A DNA stretch of 64,000 nucleotides, from positions 164,468-228,467 of the forward strand of contig JAREIK010000374.1 in the NCBI GenBank assembly GCA_029783825.1. The letters are read 5' to 3'. This stretch comes from Sapria himalayana. Taxonomy: Eukaryota > Streptophyta > Magnoliopsida > Malpighiales > Rafflesiaceae. Made by a program: the position numbers and the translations under genes. The first letter of the stretch is position 1. Each line of letters opens with the position of its first letter. Shown one piece after another: positions 28,954 through 42,140 of this stretch. The notes under the pieces are model-generated. The model saw only the letters and a program-made list of their open reading frames with translations, was not told the DNA's origin and ran no database searches.

Positions 28954-31900
28954 CATATAGACATATATATCAATACACATATAAACATATAGATAAATAG
29001 AAAAATAGATAGTTAGAAAGACAGACAGACAGATAGATAGATATATAGATTGATATAAGATAGATAGACACATAATCAGATAAATAGTCATGTAGATAGA
29101 TAGGCAGATAGACAAACAGATAGATAAACACATAATCACGGATATAGATAAATATATATTTAAATAAACCAATAGATAAACAGAATGACATATAGATTGA
29201 CATACAAATAAAGTGATAGATAAACAAAAAGATTGCTTCATATATATACAGATAGACATACAGATAGATAAATATTGAGACACAAATAGACACATAGATA
29301 GATAGACAAAAAGAAAGAAAGATAAATTGTTAGATAGATAGATAGATCAAAAAATAGATAAATAGATAGACATATAGAGTGATTGATAGATAGAAAACTA
29401 CAAAGAAAGATAGAAAGATCTATAGATAGTTAGACTGATAGATAGGTAGATAGACAGATAGTTAGTTAGTTAGAAGATAGATAGATAGATAGATATGATT
29501 GAAATATATATAGATAGACATATTGATATGCAAATAAATTGATAGATAGATAGGCAGATAGATAGTTAGTTAGATAGATAGATAGATTGAAATATAGATA
29601 GATAGATATATTGATATGAAAATAGATAGATAGATAGATAGACAAAAAGATAGATAGAAAGATAGATAGATAAATAGATAGATTGATATATTTATCAACA
29701 GATCGATAGATAAATAGATTGTTAGATAGATAGATAGATAGATTTATAGAAAGATAGATAGATATAAAATTAGATAAACAATTAGATTGACAAAAAGAAA
29801 GAAAGAAAGATAGATAGATTTATAGACAAATAGATTAATAAAGAAATAGATAGACAGATAGATAAAAAGATAGATAGACAAACAAATAGAGAGATATATA
29901 CACAGATAGATAGATAGATATATAGATAGAAAGATATATAGACAAAAAGATAGATAGATAGTTTGATATTCAGATAGATAGATAAATATTTATATAAATA
30001 GACAGATAGACAGACAGACAGATAGATAGATATATAGACAGATCAAAAGATAGATATACAGATAGATATACAAATAGACAAATAGGGAGATATAAAAATA
30101 GACAAACAAATAGATAGATAGATAAATAGGTAAATATATAAATAGATAGATAAAGAAATAGATAGCAAATAATTACATAGAAATAAAAATTCATAGATAG
30201 ATATATTGATCTATAGATAGATAGATAGATAATTTGATAGATAGATAGACACACATATAGATATATTGATAAAAGCTAGACAAATAGATAGTAAGATGTA
30301 TAGATAAATAGATAGATAAATAGATAGACAAATAAATAGATAGATAATGGACTGAAAGATAGTCAGATATACAGATAGATATTTAGATAGATAAATAAAG
30401 ATATAGATAGATAAATATATATACTAATATATAGACAGAAAGATTGATAGATCAATAATTTGATTGACAAATAAATAGATACATAGAAAGATAAACGAAT
30501 AGATAGAAAGATAGATAGACAGATTGATACATAGATAGATAGATAAATAGTTAGAGAGATATATATCAAAAATATAGATAGACATATAGGTAGATATATG
30601 GTTAGATTGATTGATTGATAAATAGATAAATAGATAGATATATAAATAGATAAATTTACATATCTATAGACATTTAAATAGATAGATAAATCTAAAGTTA
30701 GATAGATAGATAGATAAATAGATATACAGATTGATAGACAGATCGATAAAAGGAAAGTTAGGTAGATATATAAACAGATAGATAAACAAATAGATAAATA
30801 GAAAGAGAGATAAGTAGATAGATATATAGATAGATATACTGACATATAGATTGATAGATTGATAGATAAGAAAATAGTGAGATAGACAAATTGATAGTTA
30901 CAAAGATAGATAGACACATATATAGATAGATTGATAGTTAGACAAATAGACATACAAATAGATTGATTGATTGATTGAAAGATAAATAGATAGATAAACT
31001 ACTAGATAGATAGATAGCTAGATAAAAATATACATAGATAGATAGACATATATAAAAACAAAGATAAACAAATATATAAATAGATAGATAGGCAAATAGA
31101 TAGACATATAGATAGATAGATAGATAAATAAATAGATAGATTGATGGTCAAATAGAGACATAGATAGATAGATATAAAGATAGACATATAGATAGCCACA
31201 TTGATAGATAGACACATAGATAGATAGATAAATAGACATATAGATAGATAGACAAATAAATATACATAAAAATTGATATGATGATAGATAAATAGATAGA
31301 TAGATAGATAAACAGATGGATAAATAGATAGATAGATTGATAAATAGTTAGACAGATCGATAGACAAATACATGATTTGATAGATATACAAATAGATAGG
31401 TAGATAGAAAGATTGAAAGATAGAAAGATACATAGAAATATAAATAGATATATACACAGACATATAGATAGACAGATAGATAGACAAATAGTTAAATAGA
31501 GAGATAGATGGATAGTTAGAAAGATAGTTAGACAAATATATTCATATAAATAGATATATAGATAGATAAATAGATACAATGATAGATAGATAGTTAGGTT
31601 GATATATTGACAAATTGATAGACAGATAGATTAAAAGATAGTAGAAAGACAAATAGATTCGTCAATAGATAGACAAATAGATTCGTCGATAAATATACAA
31701 ATAGATAGAATGATAGACAGATCGATAAATAGATAAATAGATAGAAATATAGGTAGATAGAAACATATATAGATAGATTGATAGGAGATAGAATGATAAA
31801 TAGTTATATTGATTGATAAATAGAAAGACAAATAAATAGTTATATGGAAATATAGATATATAGATAAAAAGATAAATAGATAGATAGACATATAGACAGA

Positions 31901-32377
31901 TATATAGATAACCAGAGTGACTGATAAATAGATAGACAAATAAATAAATAAATTGACACACATATAGATAGATTGATTGATTAATTGATAGATTAATAAA
32001 TATATAGATATACAGATAGATAGATAGATAGATAGGCAAATATATAGACATAAAAATAGATAGATAGACACATAGATAGATAGATAGATAGACATATTAT
32101 TATATAGATAGATACATAGATAGAGAAACAAATAACATACTTATAGACAGACAAATATGTAGATAAATAGACAAATAGATAAGTAGAAAGATAAACACAT
32201 AGATAGACTAAAAGATAGACAGACATATAGATAGCTTGTTAGATAGAAAGATAGATTAATTCTAGATAGACAAATAGATAGACGAATAGATAGACAGATA
32301 TATAGACTTATAAAGATACATAGATATATTGTAAAATTGAAAGATAGATGAAAAGATATATAGATATATAGATAGAT

Positions 32378-32379
<2 letters not shown>

Positions 32380-32444
<65 letters not shown>
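32380..32444. repeat. Longest (TA)n tract in the left GATA array
   Basis: About 65 bp of uninterrupted TA alternation inside the array. It is self-complementary and a likely cruciform or breakage site; its length is probably polymorphic. Confidence 0.9.
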
Positions 32445-32447
<3 letters not shown>

Positions 32448-34496
32448 AGATAGAATCATAGATAGAAAGTCATATAAAATGAATATAGATAGAAAAATAG
32501 AAAGACAGACAGATAGAAATATAGCAGGAATAATAAATATATAGATAGACATATAGATAGATGTAAAGATAGACTTATAGATAGGCAGATTAATAAATAG
32601 ATAGATAGATTGATCGATAGATGGTTGATTGATGGACAGATTGAAAAATAGATAGAATGATTGATAGATAGATGGATAGATAAATAGATAGATAGACAGA
32701 TAGATAGAAAGATAGATAAATACATAGACAAATAGATAGACAGATAGTTAGATAGATATTACACAAAAGGTTACTTAGATATATAAATTGATGTATAGAG
32801 AGATTGATAGAAAGACTAATAGAAAGATTAATTGATAGATTATTATATAATTTAATAGATAGTTAGATAGATAGATTTATAGACAGATTAATTGGCAGAT
32901 TTATAGACAAAGACATAGACACATTTTAGATAGATTGATAGACAGATAGATAGACGAATAGAAAGACACATAGATAGATAAATAGAAAGACAAAAAGAAA
33001 GATAGATTGATTATTAGACCGATAGATAGATAGATAGATAGATTGATTATTAGACCGACAGATAGATAGATAGATAGACAGATAGACAGATAGACAAACA
33101 GACAAATAGATAGATATATAGATATATAGAATGACAGATAGATTGATCGATGACATATAGATAATTGGATAGATAAATAGATAGACAGATAGATTTACAA
33201 AAAAGATAAATGGATAGATAAAGAAATATATAAATAAATACATAGATATACAAATAGATAGATAAATAGAAAGAAAGATAGATAGATATATATGATAGAT
33301 AGAAAGATAGACAGATAGATAGTCAAAGATATAAATAGATATATGGACCCACAAATAGATATATAGATAGACAAATATATATATATATATATATATATAC
33401 AACTAGAGATATATTGATAGATAGATTTATAGATAAAAAGTTAAATAAATAGACAGATAGATAGATAGTCATATAGATAAACAGATCGATAGATAGACAA
33501 ACAGATAGACATATAGATTGAAAGAAAGAAAGATAGATAGATAGATAAATAGATAAATAGATAAATAGAAAGATAGATAAACATACATATATACATTTAT
33601 ATAGAAAGACAAATAGATAGACATATAGACAGATAGATAAATAGATATATAGATAGATAGATAGATAGATACATAGATAGATAGATACATAGATAGATAA
33701 ATAGATAGACAGACAGATATATAGATAGATAGATATATAGATAGATGAATAATTAGATAGACAGACACATATAGCACATATATACAGATAGATACATAGA
33801 CATAAAGATAGATAGATAGAAAAACAAATATATAGATTTATTTACAGATAGATAAATAGATTGATAAATAGACAGATAGACATATAAATTGATTGATAAA
33901 TATAAAGATAGATAGATTGATAATAGATAAATTGATTGATTGATTATTAGATAGACAGATAGACAAACAGATATACAGACAGATAGACATACAAATAGAT
34001 AGCCAAATAGAAAGTCAAATAAAAAGATAGATAGATAGGTAGATAGACAAAATTGAAAGAAAAATAAAACCATATAGATAGACAAATAGATAGATGGATA
34101 GATAGACAAATAGATATTTGGATATATAAACGGATAGATAGATAGATAGATAGACAGATAAATTATTAGATAGATTAATAGAAAGATATAGATATATTAT
34201 TTGATATAGGGATATATAGTTAGTCAGATAGATATATAGAAAGATAAATAGATAGATAGATAGATAGAAACATACATTGATAGATAGATAGAAATACAGA
34301 TCAATATAATGATAGATAGATAGATATATAGATAGATAAATATACATGTAGAATGTCAAATAAATAGACATATAGATAGATGAATATATATACACATAGA
34401 TAGATATATAGATAGATAGATAAATAGATAAATGGATAGATAAATTGACAAATAGATAGATTGATAGATGGATAGTCAGATTAATAGACAAATTGA

Positions 34497-34825
34497 TAGA
34501 CATATTGATAATATGATTGATAGATAAATTGAAAGATAAATTGTTAGAAAAATTGATAAATTAATTTTTATATTGATTGTTAGAATGATAGATAGATAGA
34601 TAGATAGATTAATTGACATATAGATATATAGATAGATATTTAGTTAGATAGATAGATGAAGCTAAAGAAAGAAACTTAGGTAGATAGATAGATAGATAGA
34701 TAGATAAATTTATAGATAGATAGATAGACATATTGATAATAAGATTGATAGATAAATTGATAGATTAATTGTTAGACAAATTGATAGATAGACTTTTATA
34801 TTGTTTGAAAGTATGATTGATAGAT
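34497..34825 (+). repeat. 228-bp duplication in the GATA array
   Basis: CATATTGATAATATGATTGA at 34,501 recurs as CATATTGATAATAAGATTGA at 34,729. The following 90 or so bases also match imperfectly, through the unusual TTTATATTG stretch. The offset of 228 is a multiple of 4, so the repeat register is kept. Confidence 0.7.
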
Positions 34826-35684
34826 AGAGAGATAGATAGATAGATAGATATACAGAATGATCTATAGATAAATAGAGTAAAAGATAGATAATTAGGTTGA
34901 AAGATAGATAAATAAATAGACAAATAGATATATAGATAGAAAGATAGATCGACATATAGATAATTAGATAGATAAATTGATCGATAGACATAAAAATAAA
35001 AAAAATAATAGATAGATATATAGATAGACTGATAGATATAAAAATAGATAGATAGACAAAGATTTATTGATATATTGATTGATATATAAATATTTTGATA
35101 GATAGACAGACTAATAGATATATAGTCAAATTAATAGATAGATAGATAGATAAAGATATTTATATATAGATAGATATATATATAGACAGACAGATATATA
35201 TATATATAGAAAGACAAATAAATAGACAAAATAATTGATAGAAAGTAAGACAAATTGAAAGATAGATAGATATATGGATATATAAATAGATATAAAGACT
35301 ACTAGATTGATGGATAGATTGATGGATATAAAGTTGGATATATAGACAAATAGATAATCAGATAGATAGATGAATAGATAAAAGGATAAATAGATGAAAA
35401 GATAGATGGATAAATTGACAGATAAACAAATGGATAGATTAATAGATAATATGATAGATACATAGACAGATAATTAGATAGATAAACATATAGATAGATA
35501 TATAGATAAATAGATTGTTAAAAAGATTGATAGACAATTTGATTGATAGATAGATAGACATGTAGATAGATAGATAGACAGATAGACAGAAAGATAGATA
35601 GACATTTATATAGATAGACAGATAGATAGACAAATAGACAGATAAATAGACAAAAAGATAAAGATATAGATAGATATATAGATA

Positions 35685-35756
35685 GACAAATTGATATACA
35701 GATAATTAGAAAGATAGATAGACAAATTGATATACAGATAATTAGAAAGATAGATA
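35685..35756 (+). repeat. 36-bp perfect tandem duplication in the GATA array
   Basis: A 36-bp unit beginning GACAAATTGATATACAGATA occurs at 35,685 and again at 35,721 without mismatch. A different duplication with the same 36-bp period (GATTGATTATTAGACC) is at 33,005 and 33,041. Confidence 0.85.
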
Positions 35757-35911
35757 TATATATTAATGGATAGATAGATAGATATATAGATAGATAGATA
35801 GATAATTAGATAGATAGATTGATAGACGTATAAAATGATAGTTAGATAGGTAGTTAGATAGTCAAATAAATACATGAATAGATAGATAGATATTTAGATA
35901 GATTGATAGAC

Positions 35912-35946
<35 letters not shown>

Positions 35947-36222
35947 CTGCTAGATAGAGAGATAAATAGATAGATATATAGATAGATAGATTGGCAAACA
36001 AATATACAAATAGATAGACAGACATATAGATAGATAAATAGTTAAATAGATAGGTACATGAATAGATAGATGGACAGATAGATAGATGGACAGATAGATA
36101 GAAAAATAGACATATAGATAGATTGATGGATAAATTGATTGATAGACAGACAAATAGCCAGACTGATAGATATACAAATAGTAAATCAGATAAAAAGTTA
36201 TTTAGATAGACTTTTAGATAAA

Positions 36223-36520
36223 CACTACAAAAAACACAAATAGCTAGGGAAATATGCATAGCTATTTGGGCTTATTCCATCTCTAATTTATAATAATGAT
36301 GGAATTATGATAGAAATTATCCCAAGCTAAAGTGCTCATCGTAAAATATTAACGAGACAAAAAAATTTCCTAGTAAATTTTTGAACCACAAATTTTTTAA
36401 CTAATTATATGTTTACCCTTGCTAATTTTGATCGTAATTATTAGTATAAATTTATATTTTTTAATTGCAAATATACAGACAATTTCCTAAATAATTTAGT
36501 AATGTAAAAATCCATAGCTA
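36223..36520 (+). repeat. Left terminus and subterminal region of B
   Basis: The terminal CACTACAA is followed by TAGCTAGGGAAATATG and motifs such as ATGATGGAATTATGAT and AAGTGCTCATCGTAAA. It aligns by eye with the left terminus of C at 60,380 (ATGATGGGTTAATGATGGAA, AAGTGCCCGTCACTAAAA). This marks both as left ends of one family. Confidence 0.8.
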
Positions 36521-36769
36521 GTTTCATTCCAAAACTATTTTTACAATTTTAATTTATTACAAAAAAATTAATTACATCCTTTTTAGTCTTTATATTAAAT
36601 TGAATAAAAACACATATAATAAACCATTATATATAATTAATAATAAGTAAAAGTAGTTAATAAATTATTCTGATACAATATGTTACATAGTTAAAATAAA
36701 AACATAACATAAATATATATGATTCTGCCATTTAGCAACTTCCTTTTTCCTATCGTTCCAACACGCATT
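36521..36769. other. AT-rich spacer in the left end of B
   Basis: AT-rich spacer with no gene. Parts such as CATTCCAAAACTATTTTTAC and TAATAAATTATTCTGATACA match the equivalent spacer of C at about 60,645-60,800. Confidence 0.6.
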
Positions 36770-37243
36770 GAATTGGATAGGTCATCTTTTCTTCTTCATC
36801 AATGTATCTACGACAATGCATTAAGTTTAATATGTCTGTGAAATTGATGTTACTTTCTCTTCCCTAGCTCCTCTGGTCACATTCTTCTTGTTGGGAGAAA
36901 GTTTCCTAATCACACTGTGTCGTGTCTAGTGAAATGCTAGTTTCTATGTATCTGTAATTAGGGAAAGAATGACCTTGTAGATTAAGTAGATATAGTGTAG
37001 ATGTCCATTTTTGAATTGGGTGCCACTACATTGGAAAGTGAGATATTTGCCTATAACTTTAACCCAATTCTAATGTCCCTTAACTTCTACAAACTTCGTA
37101 TAGAGATTATTGTGGTATCATATCTATATAAAAATTAAACCAGTCAATCAAATCAAAATAAATAAATAAATAAGTTTTTTTATAAATATATGGTAAAATT
37201 ATGCAATTCAACTTATACCGTATGTATAATACAGCAGTATATA

Positions 37244-37250
<7 letters not shown>
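36770..37250 (+). repeat. Inner block of the CACTA end (copy in B)
   Basis: It contains the shared landmarks in + orientation: GACAATGCATTAAG near 36,810, a CCTCTGGTCACATTC segment near 36,871, TAGTGAAATGCTAG near 36,928, ACAAACTTCGTATAGAGA near 37,089, and CAGTCAATCAAATCAAAA near 37,141. It matches 60,880-61,200 directly and 8,880-9,240 inverted. Confidence 0.7.
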
Positions 37251-37338
<88 letters not shown>

Positions 37339-37340
37339 AC
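37251..37340. repeat. (AT)n(GT)n compound microsatellite
   Basis: An alternating AT run to about 37,280 passes into a GT run to about 37,340. Both are Z-DNA or cruciform prone. It lies just inside the inner block of the CACTA end, where A and C carry palindromic TATA/GTAC repeats. Confidence 0.9.
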
Positions 37341-38253
37341 ATACATACATCAGCATATATGTATAGTTATACATACAGAAAAATATATATAACATAATAT
37401 ATATATATGCATGTATATACAAAAGTATATTTGATTATGGATAAATATTACTATCATCTTCAACACCAAATTTTATCTCAACTTATGTATATATACATTT
37501 GTATATATATAAATATAGATATATAGATATATACTATTAAACATATAGTAAAGCATATATAGATACATATAATATATAACACTTGTTATGAAATATTTTT
37601 GGGTTTTGAATATCATATACCAAATGAATATTATTAACTATGAATATCATATACCAATTCAACAATATTTCAATATTAGTTTAGATGATCGTGAGGATTG
37701 AATGCAGAAAAAAAAGATCTAGTCAGTGATTATCACTTAAAGAATACATGAATAATGTACCCCCCTCGCTACTACTTTTTCTACGGGCTAGACGTAGCAG
37801 AGCTTATAAATTCTCCAGCATGTTTTTCTACTACTATTTTCTCCATCAAACCATTTTTTCCTGAGTTAGATGGACATAGAGTGAGCAGAAAGGAAAAAAA
37901 AAGAAGAAATATTATATGGACCAAAGGACATGGTTGTAGAAGTTATATACAGTGAACTTGTCTACCTTTGTGTAGAAAAACTCTTATGAACTATGAGGCA
38001 CAATAAATGTTATGCCTGTTCAATCTTGCTTTCAAAATAATACCTGATGCTCCTCTATCCACATCCTTCGATTTTTTCTAGGTCTGGTTAAGGGTTGTTT
38101 CATTTATCTTCACTGATGAAAAGATTTGCTAGCTCTGATTCCCTTTGTGTATTCATTTCAGTATGCCCATCTACAATTGAGAAAAATGTTTATCGTCAAA
38201 AAATCAACAACAACGACAATCATGTTTGCAGATGAGAATGCCATTGTTTTTTT
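37341..38253. other. AT-rich interior of B, no recognised gene
   Basis: AT-rich to about 37,680, then more mixed sequence. One + frame at 37,755-37,955 is open, but I do not recognise its product, and its basic tail (KEKKRRN) may be chance. It may be flanking sequence captured with the HD-Zip fragment. Confidence 0.3.
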
Positions 38254-38354
38254 GATGGATTTGAAGAAGAAGAATGTGAAGAAGAATTAAGCTATGGGAG
38301 TGGAGAAAAGATGCCTAAAAATAGATCAAGTGAAGGCATTGGAGAAGAACAATG
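38254..38354 (+). pseudogene. Captured HD-Zip class I homeobox fragment
   Basis: HD-Zip I proteins are plant-specific nuclear transcription factors with a homeodomain and adjoining leucine zipper. This scrap reads DGFEEEECEEELSYGSG in one frame, and after a one-base shift EKRCLKIDQVKALEKNN. That matches the acidic stretch and the start of the homeodomain in HD-Zip I proteins (consensus form EKKRRLSxxQVKALEKNF). The match stops after the first homeodomain helix start; the rest of the homeodomain and the zipper are missing. It lies in element B and is most simply a captured exon piece. The short length limits certainty. Confidence 0.58.
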
Positions 38355-39269
38355 ATGCCACCAAATCAATATCCTCTTGTTTAGCCACACATAGGCAAAA
38401 ATCATGTCCCCGCAAATTGCTCACTGTTTCTTCTTCATGAAATGAGAAGATAAGAGCTTTGAGACTGGAAATCCAATCAAAGACTTGCGTTGGAGTAACT
38501 CTTTCAACTTATCATTGCATATTATTATTTTCCTATCTGATGGAACCTTTTTAAAAAACAAGAACATTTAATGATTAATTGAAATTAAAGAATAGCGCCA
38601 TGGATTCTCATTGGGGGGGAGGCGAAGATGATGGATGTTGGCATACCTGTAGATTATTATTTATATATAGTATCGCATCTTCTTTACAACATTAGAACAG
38701 GATAATGCATCTTCACACGTACCAATAGATTTTATGAAAGCATATGAAAGAGGAACATGAAGCTAGAAATCCAGAAGTTTTCTTCTTCTCTTGTTTCTCT
38801 CTCGGCTTTGATTCATCATCTGAAGCTGTGAAGCATGAATATTTATTCAGACACATTACAAATTGACTTCATCATAACATTTTAAACCCTCAAAAACTTT
38901 TACCTATCTCATCTTCTTCCTCTCCCTTTTCTTTGATTTCTTATTCATTTGAGTTGAGTTATCCATGGCTACAAGGGGTCAAAAAATAGCATTTTATTCA
39001 ATCAATAAATGTAACTAGTTGATAAGCATGCATGATAAAAAGTAATAAATTTCATATTCAAGAATATGGTACACTTACATTAAAAAAAGTCTCTAATTTC
39101 CCACTTTATTTTTTTAACTATCAATGTTAACTCAAATTATACATAATAAAAAATATATTTGGAAGCATGATTTTTTATCTAATACATATCAGCATATGTC
39201 CATGCATATATATATATATATAAGCTTTCATACAATACACAAGGCTCTAATCTCATGGAGTTTAGTATA
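38355..39269. other. Unassigned interior of B
   Basis: Mixed-composition DNA with short frames only and no domain that I recognise. Pyrimidine-rich patches near 38,785 (TTCTTCTTCTCTTGTTTCTC) and 38,910 could be intron or untranslated remnants of captured genes. Confidence 0.3.
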
Positions 39270-39615
39270 GTAAATTTTTCAAGGATGAGTGCCTCCTTTG
39301 AGGTTGCAAGTTTGATCTTCATGAGCTACTATTAAACCACTAGGACATTAAACTATGCCTCCTCGGAGGTATAGTTGTTTTCCACTAGCCCAATTGGCCC
39401 AAGGAGTTGCACCTAGTAAAAAAAACATAAGATCTAATGTTCTTAGGTGTGCCCCCTTGGAGGTTGCAAGTTCGATTCCTATGAGCTACCATTAAACCAC
39501 TATGACATGAAACTACGCCTCTTAGAAGGTATAGTTGGTTTGCCTCTAGGTCTAGACCAATAGACCCAGAGAGTTTCACCTAATCAATAAAAATTCAAGA
39601 TTTAATGCTCTTAGG
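39270..39615 (-). repeat. 160-bp tandem dimer with tRNA-like box
   Basis: Two diverged copies of a 160-bp unit: AGGTTGCAAGTTTGATCTTC at 39,301 and AGGTTGCAAGTTCGATTCCT at 39,461. Both are followed by ATGAGCTACYATTAAACCAC. AGTTCGATTCC resembles the tRNA B box, and TAGCCCAATTGG at about 39,387 resembles an A box. Their spacing of about 80 bp is longer than usual, so a SINE origin is possible but unproven. An antisense open frame here (39,385-39,579) is probably chance. Confidence 0.5.
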
Positions 39616-39644
39616 CCAAGATACTTGCCAATCATACAAATGTA

Positions 39645-39645
<1 letters not shown>

Positions 39646-39694
<49 letters not shown>

Positions 39695-39738
39695 GCACGC
39701 ACGCACGCACGCACGCGCACACACACACACACACACAT
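39646..39738. repeat. (AT)n(AC)n(GCAC)n compound microsatellite
   Basis: AT alternation passes into AC, then ACGC units, then AC again. A simple repeat with no coding content. Confidence 0.9.
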
Positions 39739-40189
39739 TGTTACATTAAATATTTATAAATTATAAATGATAATCTCATTAGTATGTAATGTGGAGAGCA
39801 TAATACCCACATGTTCATGTTTTAAAAAAGAAACAAGTAGAAATACAAAGAAATAATGAAAATACCACCACTCTCATTCAATGGCCATATGTGCTTGGAC
39901 AAAGCTTTATTCATTTGAAACATGTCGATAGAATCAAAATAAAAAAGTATGCAATGCTTCGTCACATATAATTTTTCATTTATTTTGTGGATGTTGCAAT
40001 TCTTCTTCCGTATATATGCCCAAAGCTTCTTTACCACCTACACGAACGGTTAAGCATAGGAGAAAGAACAATTTGTGTGGATTATGGGGGCATAACAAAG
40101 CAATGCTAGAAAAATGAAAATCAAACAAAGAATGTGAATGCCAACTGAAATGGCATGCAAAAAAGGGTCTTGATGACAACACTTCATAC

Positions 40190-42140
40190 CTCAATTCTTG
40201 CTAATTCAGTCTCCTGTAAAGTTTTGAAGTTGTTTAGAAAGTCCACATAACTTGGTAAAGTCACTTCCCTTTTTTGAACTTCTTTGCCCATCTGAGCTAT
40301 CCTACATAATAACAAACCAAAATTAAAATCCCCTATCAATGTCAATCATCTGATGTTCATTGCATAATAACAACCATGCCACCACCGTGTTTAGCAAACT
40401 TCAATTGTGATGCCTATTTTAATATTCTAAGACCATCAATATTCCAGTGACCATTGATTATTTTCTGGTTTCATGATATTTGTTGAATCCATCTCCTAAA
40501 TATGGAAGGGGAGAAAAAATTTTTTGAATGATGCTATTTATTCTTAATAGACCATCATAAATAATTGTAGTCAAATTCATGCTTTCATTTGATTTATTTT
40601 GAATTTGATCATTAATCATAATCACAAGATTATGGTTTTTGGAATAACACGCATCAAATGCAATTTTTCACCCACCAGCTTTCACATATTAATAGGATGA
40701 ACTTAGAATCATGAAAGATGATGGAGTTTCAACTAGTTAATGTATGTAGTACCTGCTTTTTTTGCTTGTTGGGACCTAAGACTCCTCATCGTTGTCTTCA
40801 TCTTTCTGATGATCCTTGCTCACTTTTTTTCTTATGGAGAAATCATTTTTGTTTTTGCCTGCCTCTGGTTCCTCAATTGTTGGGCTAGTAATGGCTTCAT
40901 TCTGTGATATTTGGTTTGTCTCAAGGGTTTCAAGAAAACTATCAATTTGGTCTGTGATTAAGATTTTCTGATTCAACAATTCCTTGTCAAATTTTGAATC
41001 AAGTTTCCAGTGAATCCTGCTGGCCTTAGCTATAATAAGGTCCAAATCATGCAGTATTTCCTAGAGATGTGTTCCCAGGTCTGAGTCCAACAACATGTTC
41101 TTCCCTTCAGTAGTTTCAAGTTTAAAATTCTAACAATTTATAATTAATCTAATAGGATAAATATAATAAAAATTTTATTAAGAAAATCTATGCAAAGTAA
41201 TTTACCACCATAACAAAAAGGTAGCACGACAATTCTTTTATTAACCTGACCTAATTCTACTAGGTTGTGTTTAGTTTGTGTCAAGCAAAAACCAAGAGCC
41301 TCATGGTATAGTCAGCACCTAGAAGCACCTTGATATTTTTAAAATTTGTGGCAATTCCTACAAGCAGCTCAAGGACATACATCAATGTGCAAATTCTTTT
41401 TTGTAATATTGGAAATTTTTCTGCTACACATACAATAGCAACATGAGAGCTCAAAATTGGCATCATATTCAGGGGTACAATCAGTCAATTGCCTTGATAG
41501 AACAATTGTGGCATTATGCTATGACATGTTTAGATAGGTTTAGGGAAGGAACAATACTTGTGGTAGATTTGGTTAACGATTAAATTTTGAGCAGAGATCA
41601 ACCATTACTCTTTGCTCTGTGAACATTTTTTCTTTTGAAAAGTTAGTTTGCTCAATTTAGTGATTGGGATTCATTGCACCCGTTAGAAAGCTCTCTAGCT
41701 CTAGTTGTCATGTTAAAAATATTTTCGCACAGAGCACTTCTATTAGAAATATTCATCATGCACGAAAAGCAAAAAAAGGTTTTTATTTACCCGATATGCA
41801 TTTAGATTGTTCTCGAGCTTTTACTTCCTCTGTTGTGCTCTCCGCTTTTTCAAATTGCACAATGCGTCATCAATCATATAGCTTGGCCCGAAGATTTCGT
41901 CAATCTTTTACACAACATCTTGAAAATAGTCTCTGACTTCACAGATGATTCCAGATAGAATAATAGTCGCATTATCTTAGTCCTGCCAGACTATAGCCCT
42001 ACATAAGTCTCAACATCGAAATGTTCCCAAAATACAGGCTTCATGTAGATCACCCAATTGCCTTCTACTTCGTCCAAGTCAATCTCATCATCAGTTTCCA
42101 CCAACAAAAAATTGGCTCAAGGAGTGTCGTGAACAAGAGT
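40190..42140 (-). pseudogene. Captured multi-exon gene fragment, unidentified
   Basis: On the minus strand several pieces read like real protein separated by intron-like gaps. From 5' to 3' they are: near 42,110-41,975, VETDDEIDLDEVEGNWVIYM and KPVFWEHFDVETYVGL; at 41,466-41,281, PILSSHVAIVCVAEKFPILQ and YVLELLVGIATNFKNIKVLL; at about 41,130-40,776, NMLLDSDLGTHL, a stop, then an acidic-basic stretch including RIHWKLDSKFDKELLNQKIL and ending DEDNDEES; and near 40,300-40,200, IAQMGKEVQKREVTLPSYVD. A plausible donor (AAGCAG|GTACTA) lies just after the Ser-ending exon at about 40,752. I do not recognise the family, and whether all pieces belong to one gene is inference. It lies inside element B and carries stops, so it is a captured relic. 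The + frame at 41,664-41,936 over the same stretch is left out as a likely shadow. Confidence 0.5.

Larger units (their letters stand above)
12079..36222 (+). repeat. Degenerate GATA tetranucleotide array, left part
   Basis: About 24 kb of imperfect GATA repeat on the + strand, with variant units GACA, AATA, CATA, GATT and GAAA. Cytosine is scarce on this strand, and perfect runs rarely exceed a few dozen bases. (TA)n tracts interrupt it repeatedly. The complementary TATC repeat has no stop codons, so long Tyr-Leu-Ser-Ile frames appear on the minus strand; they have no start context, no other composition and no domain. Internal duplications are annotated separately. The array starts exactly after a CACTA right terminus and ends exactly before a CACTA left terminus. 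Confidence 0.95.

Noticed and set aside
12060..36259. Dozens of long minus-strand open frames rich in Tyr, Leu, Ser and Ile (up to 336 codons, for example 23,158-24,168)
   Set aside because: TATC repeats contain no stop codon in any of the three frames. The frames are overlapping, low-complexity and track the repeat exactly. They have no domain, gene structure or codon bias.
37201..37422. Frames of Tyr/Ile and Cys/Val or His/Thr repeats on both strands
   Set aside because: They are read from the (AT)n(GT)n microsatellite.
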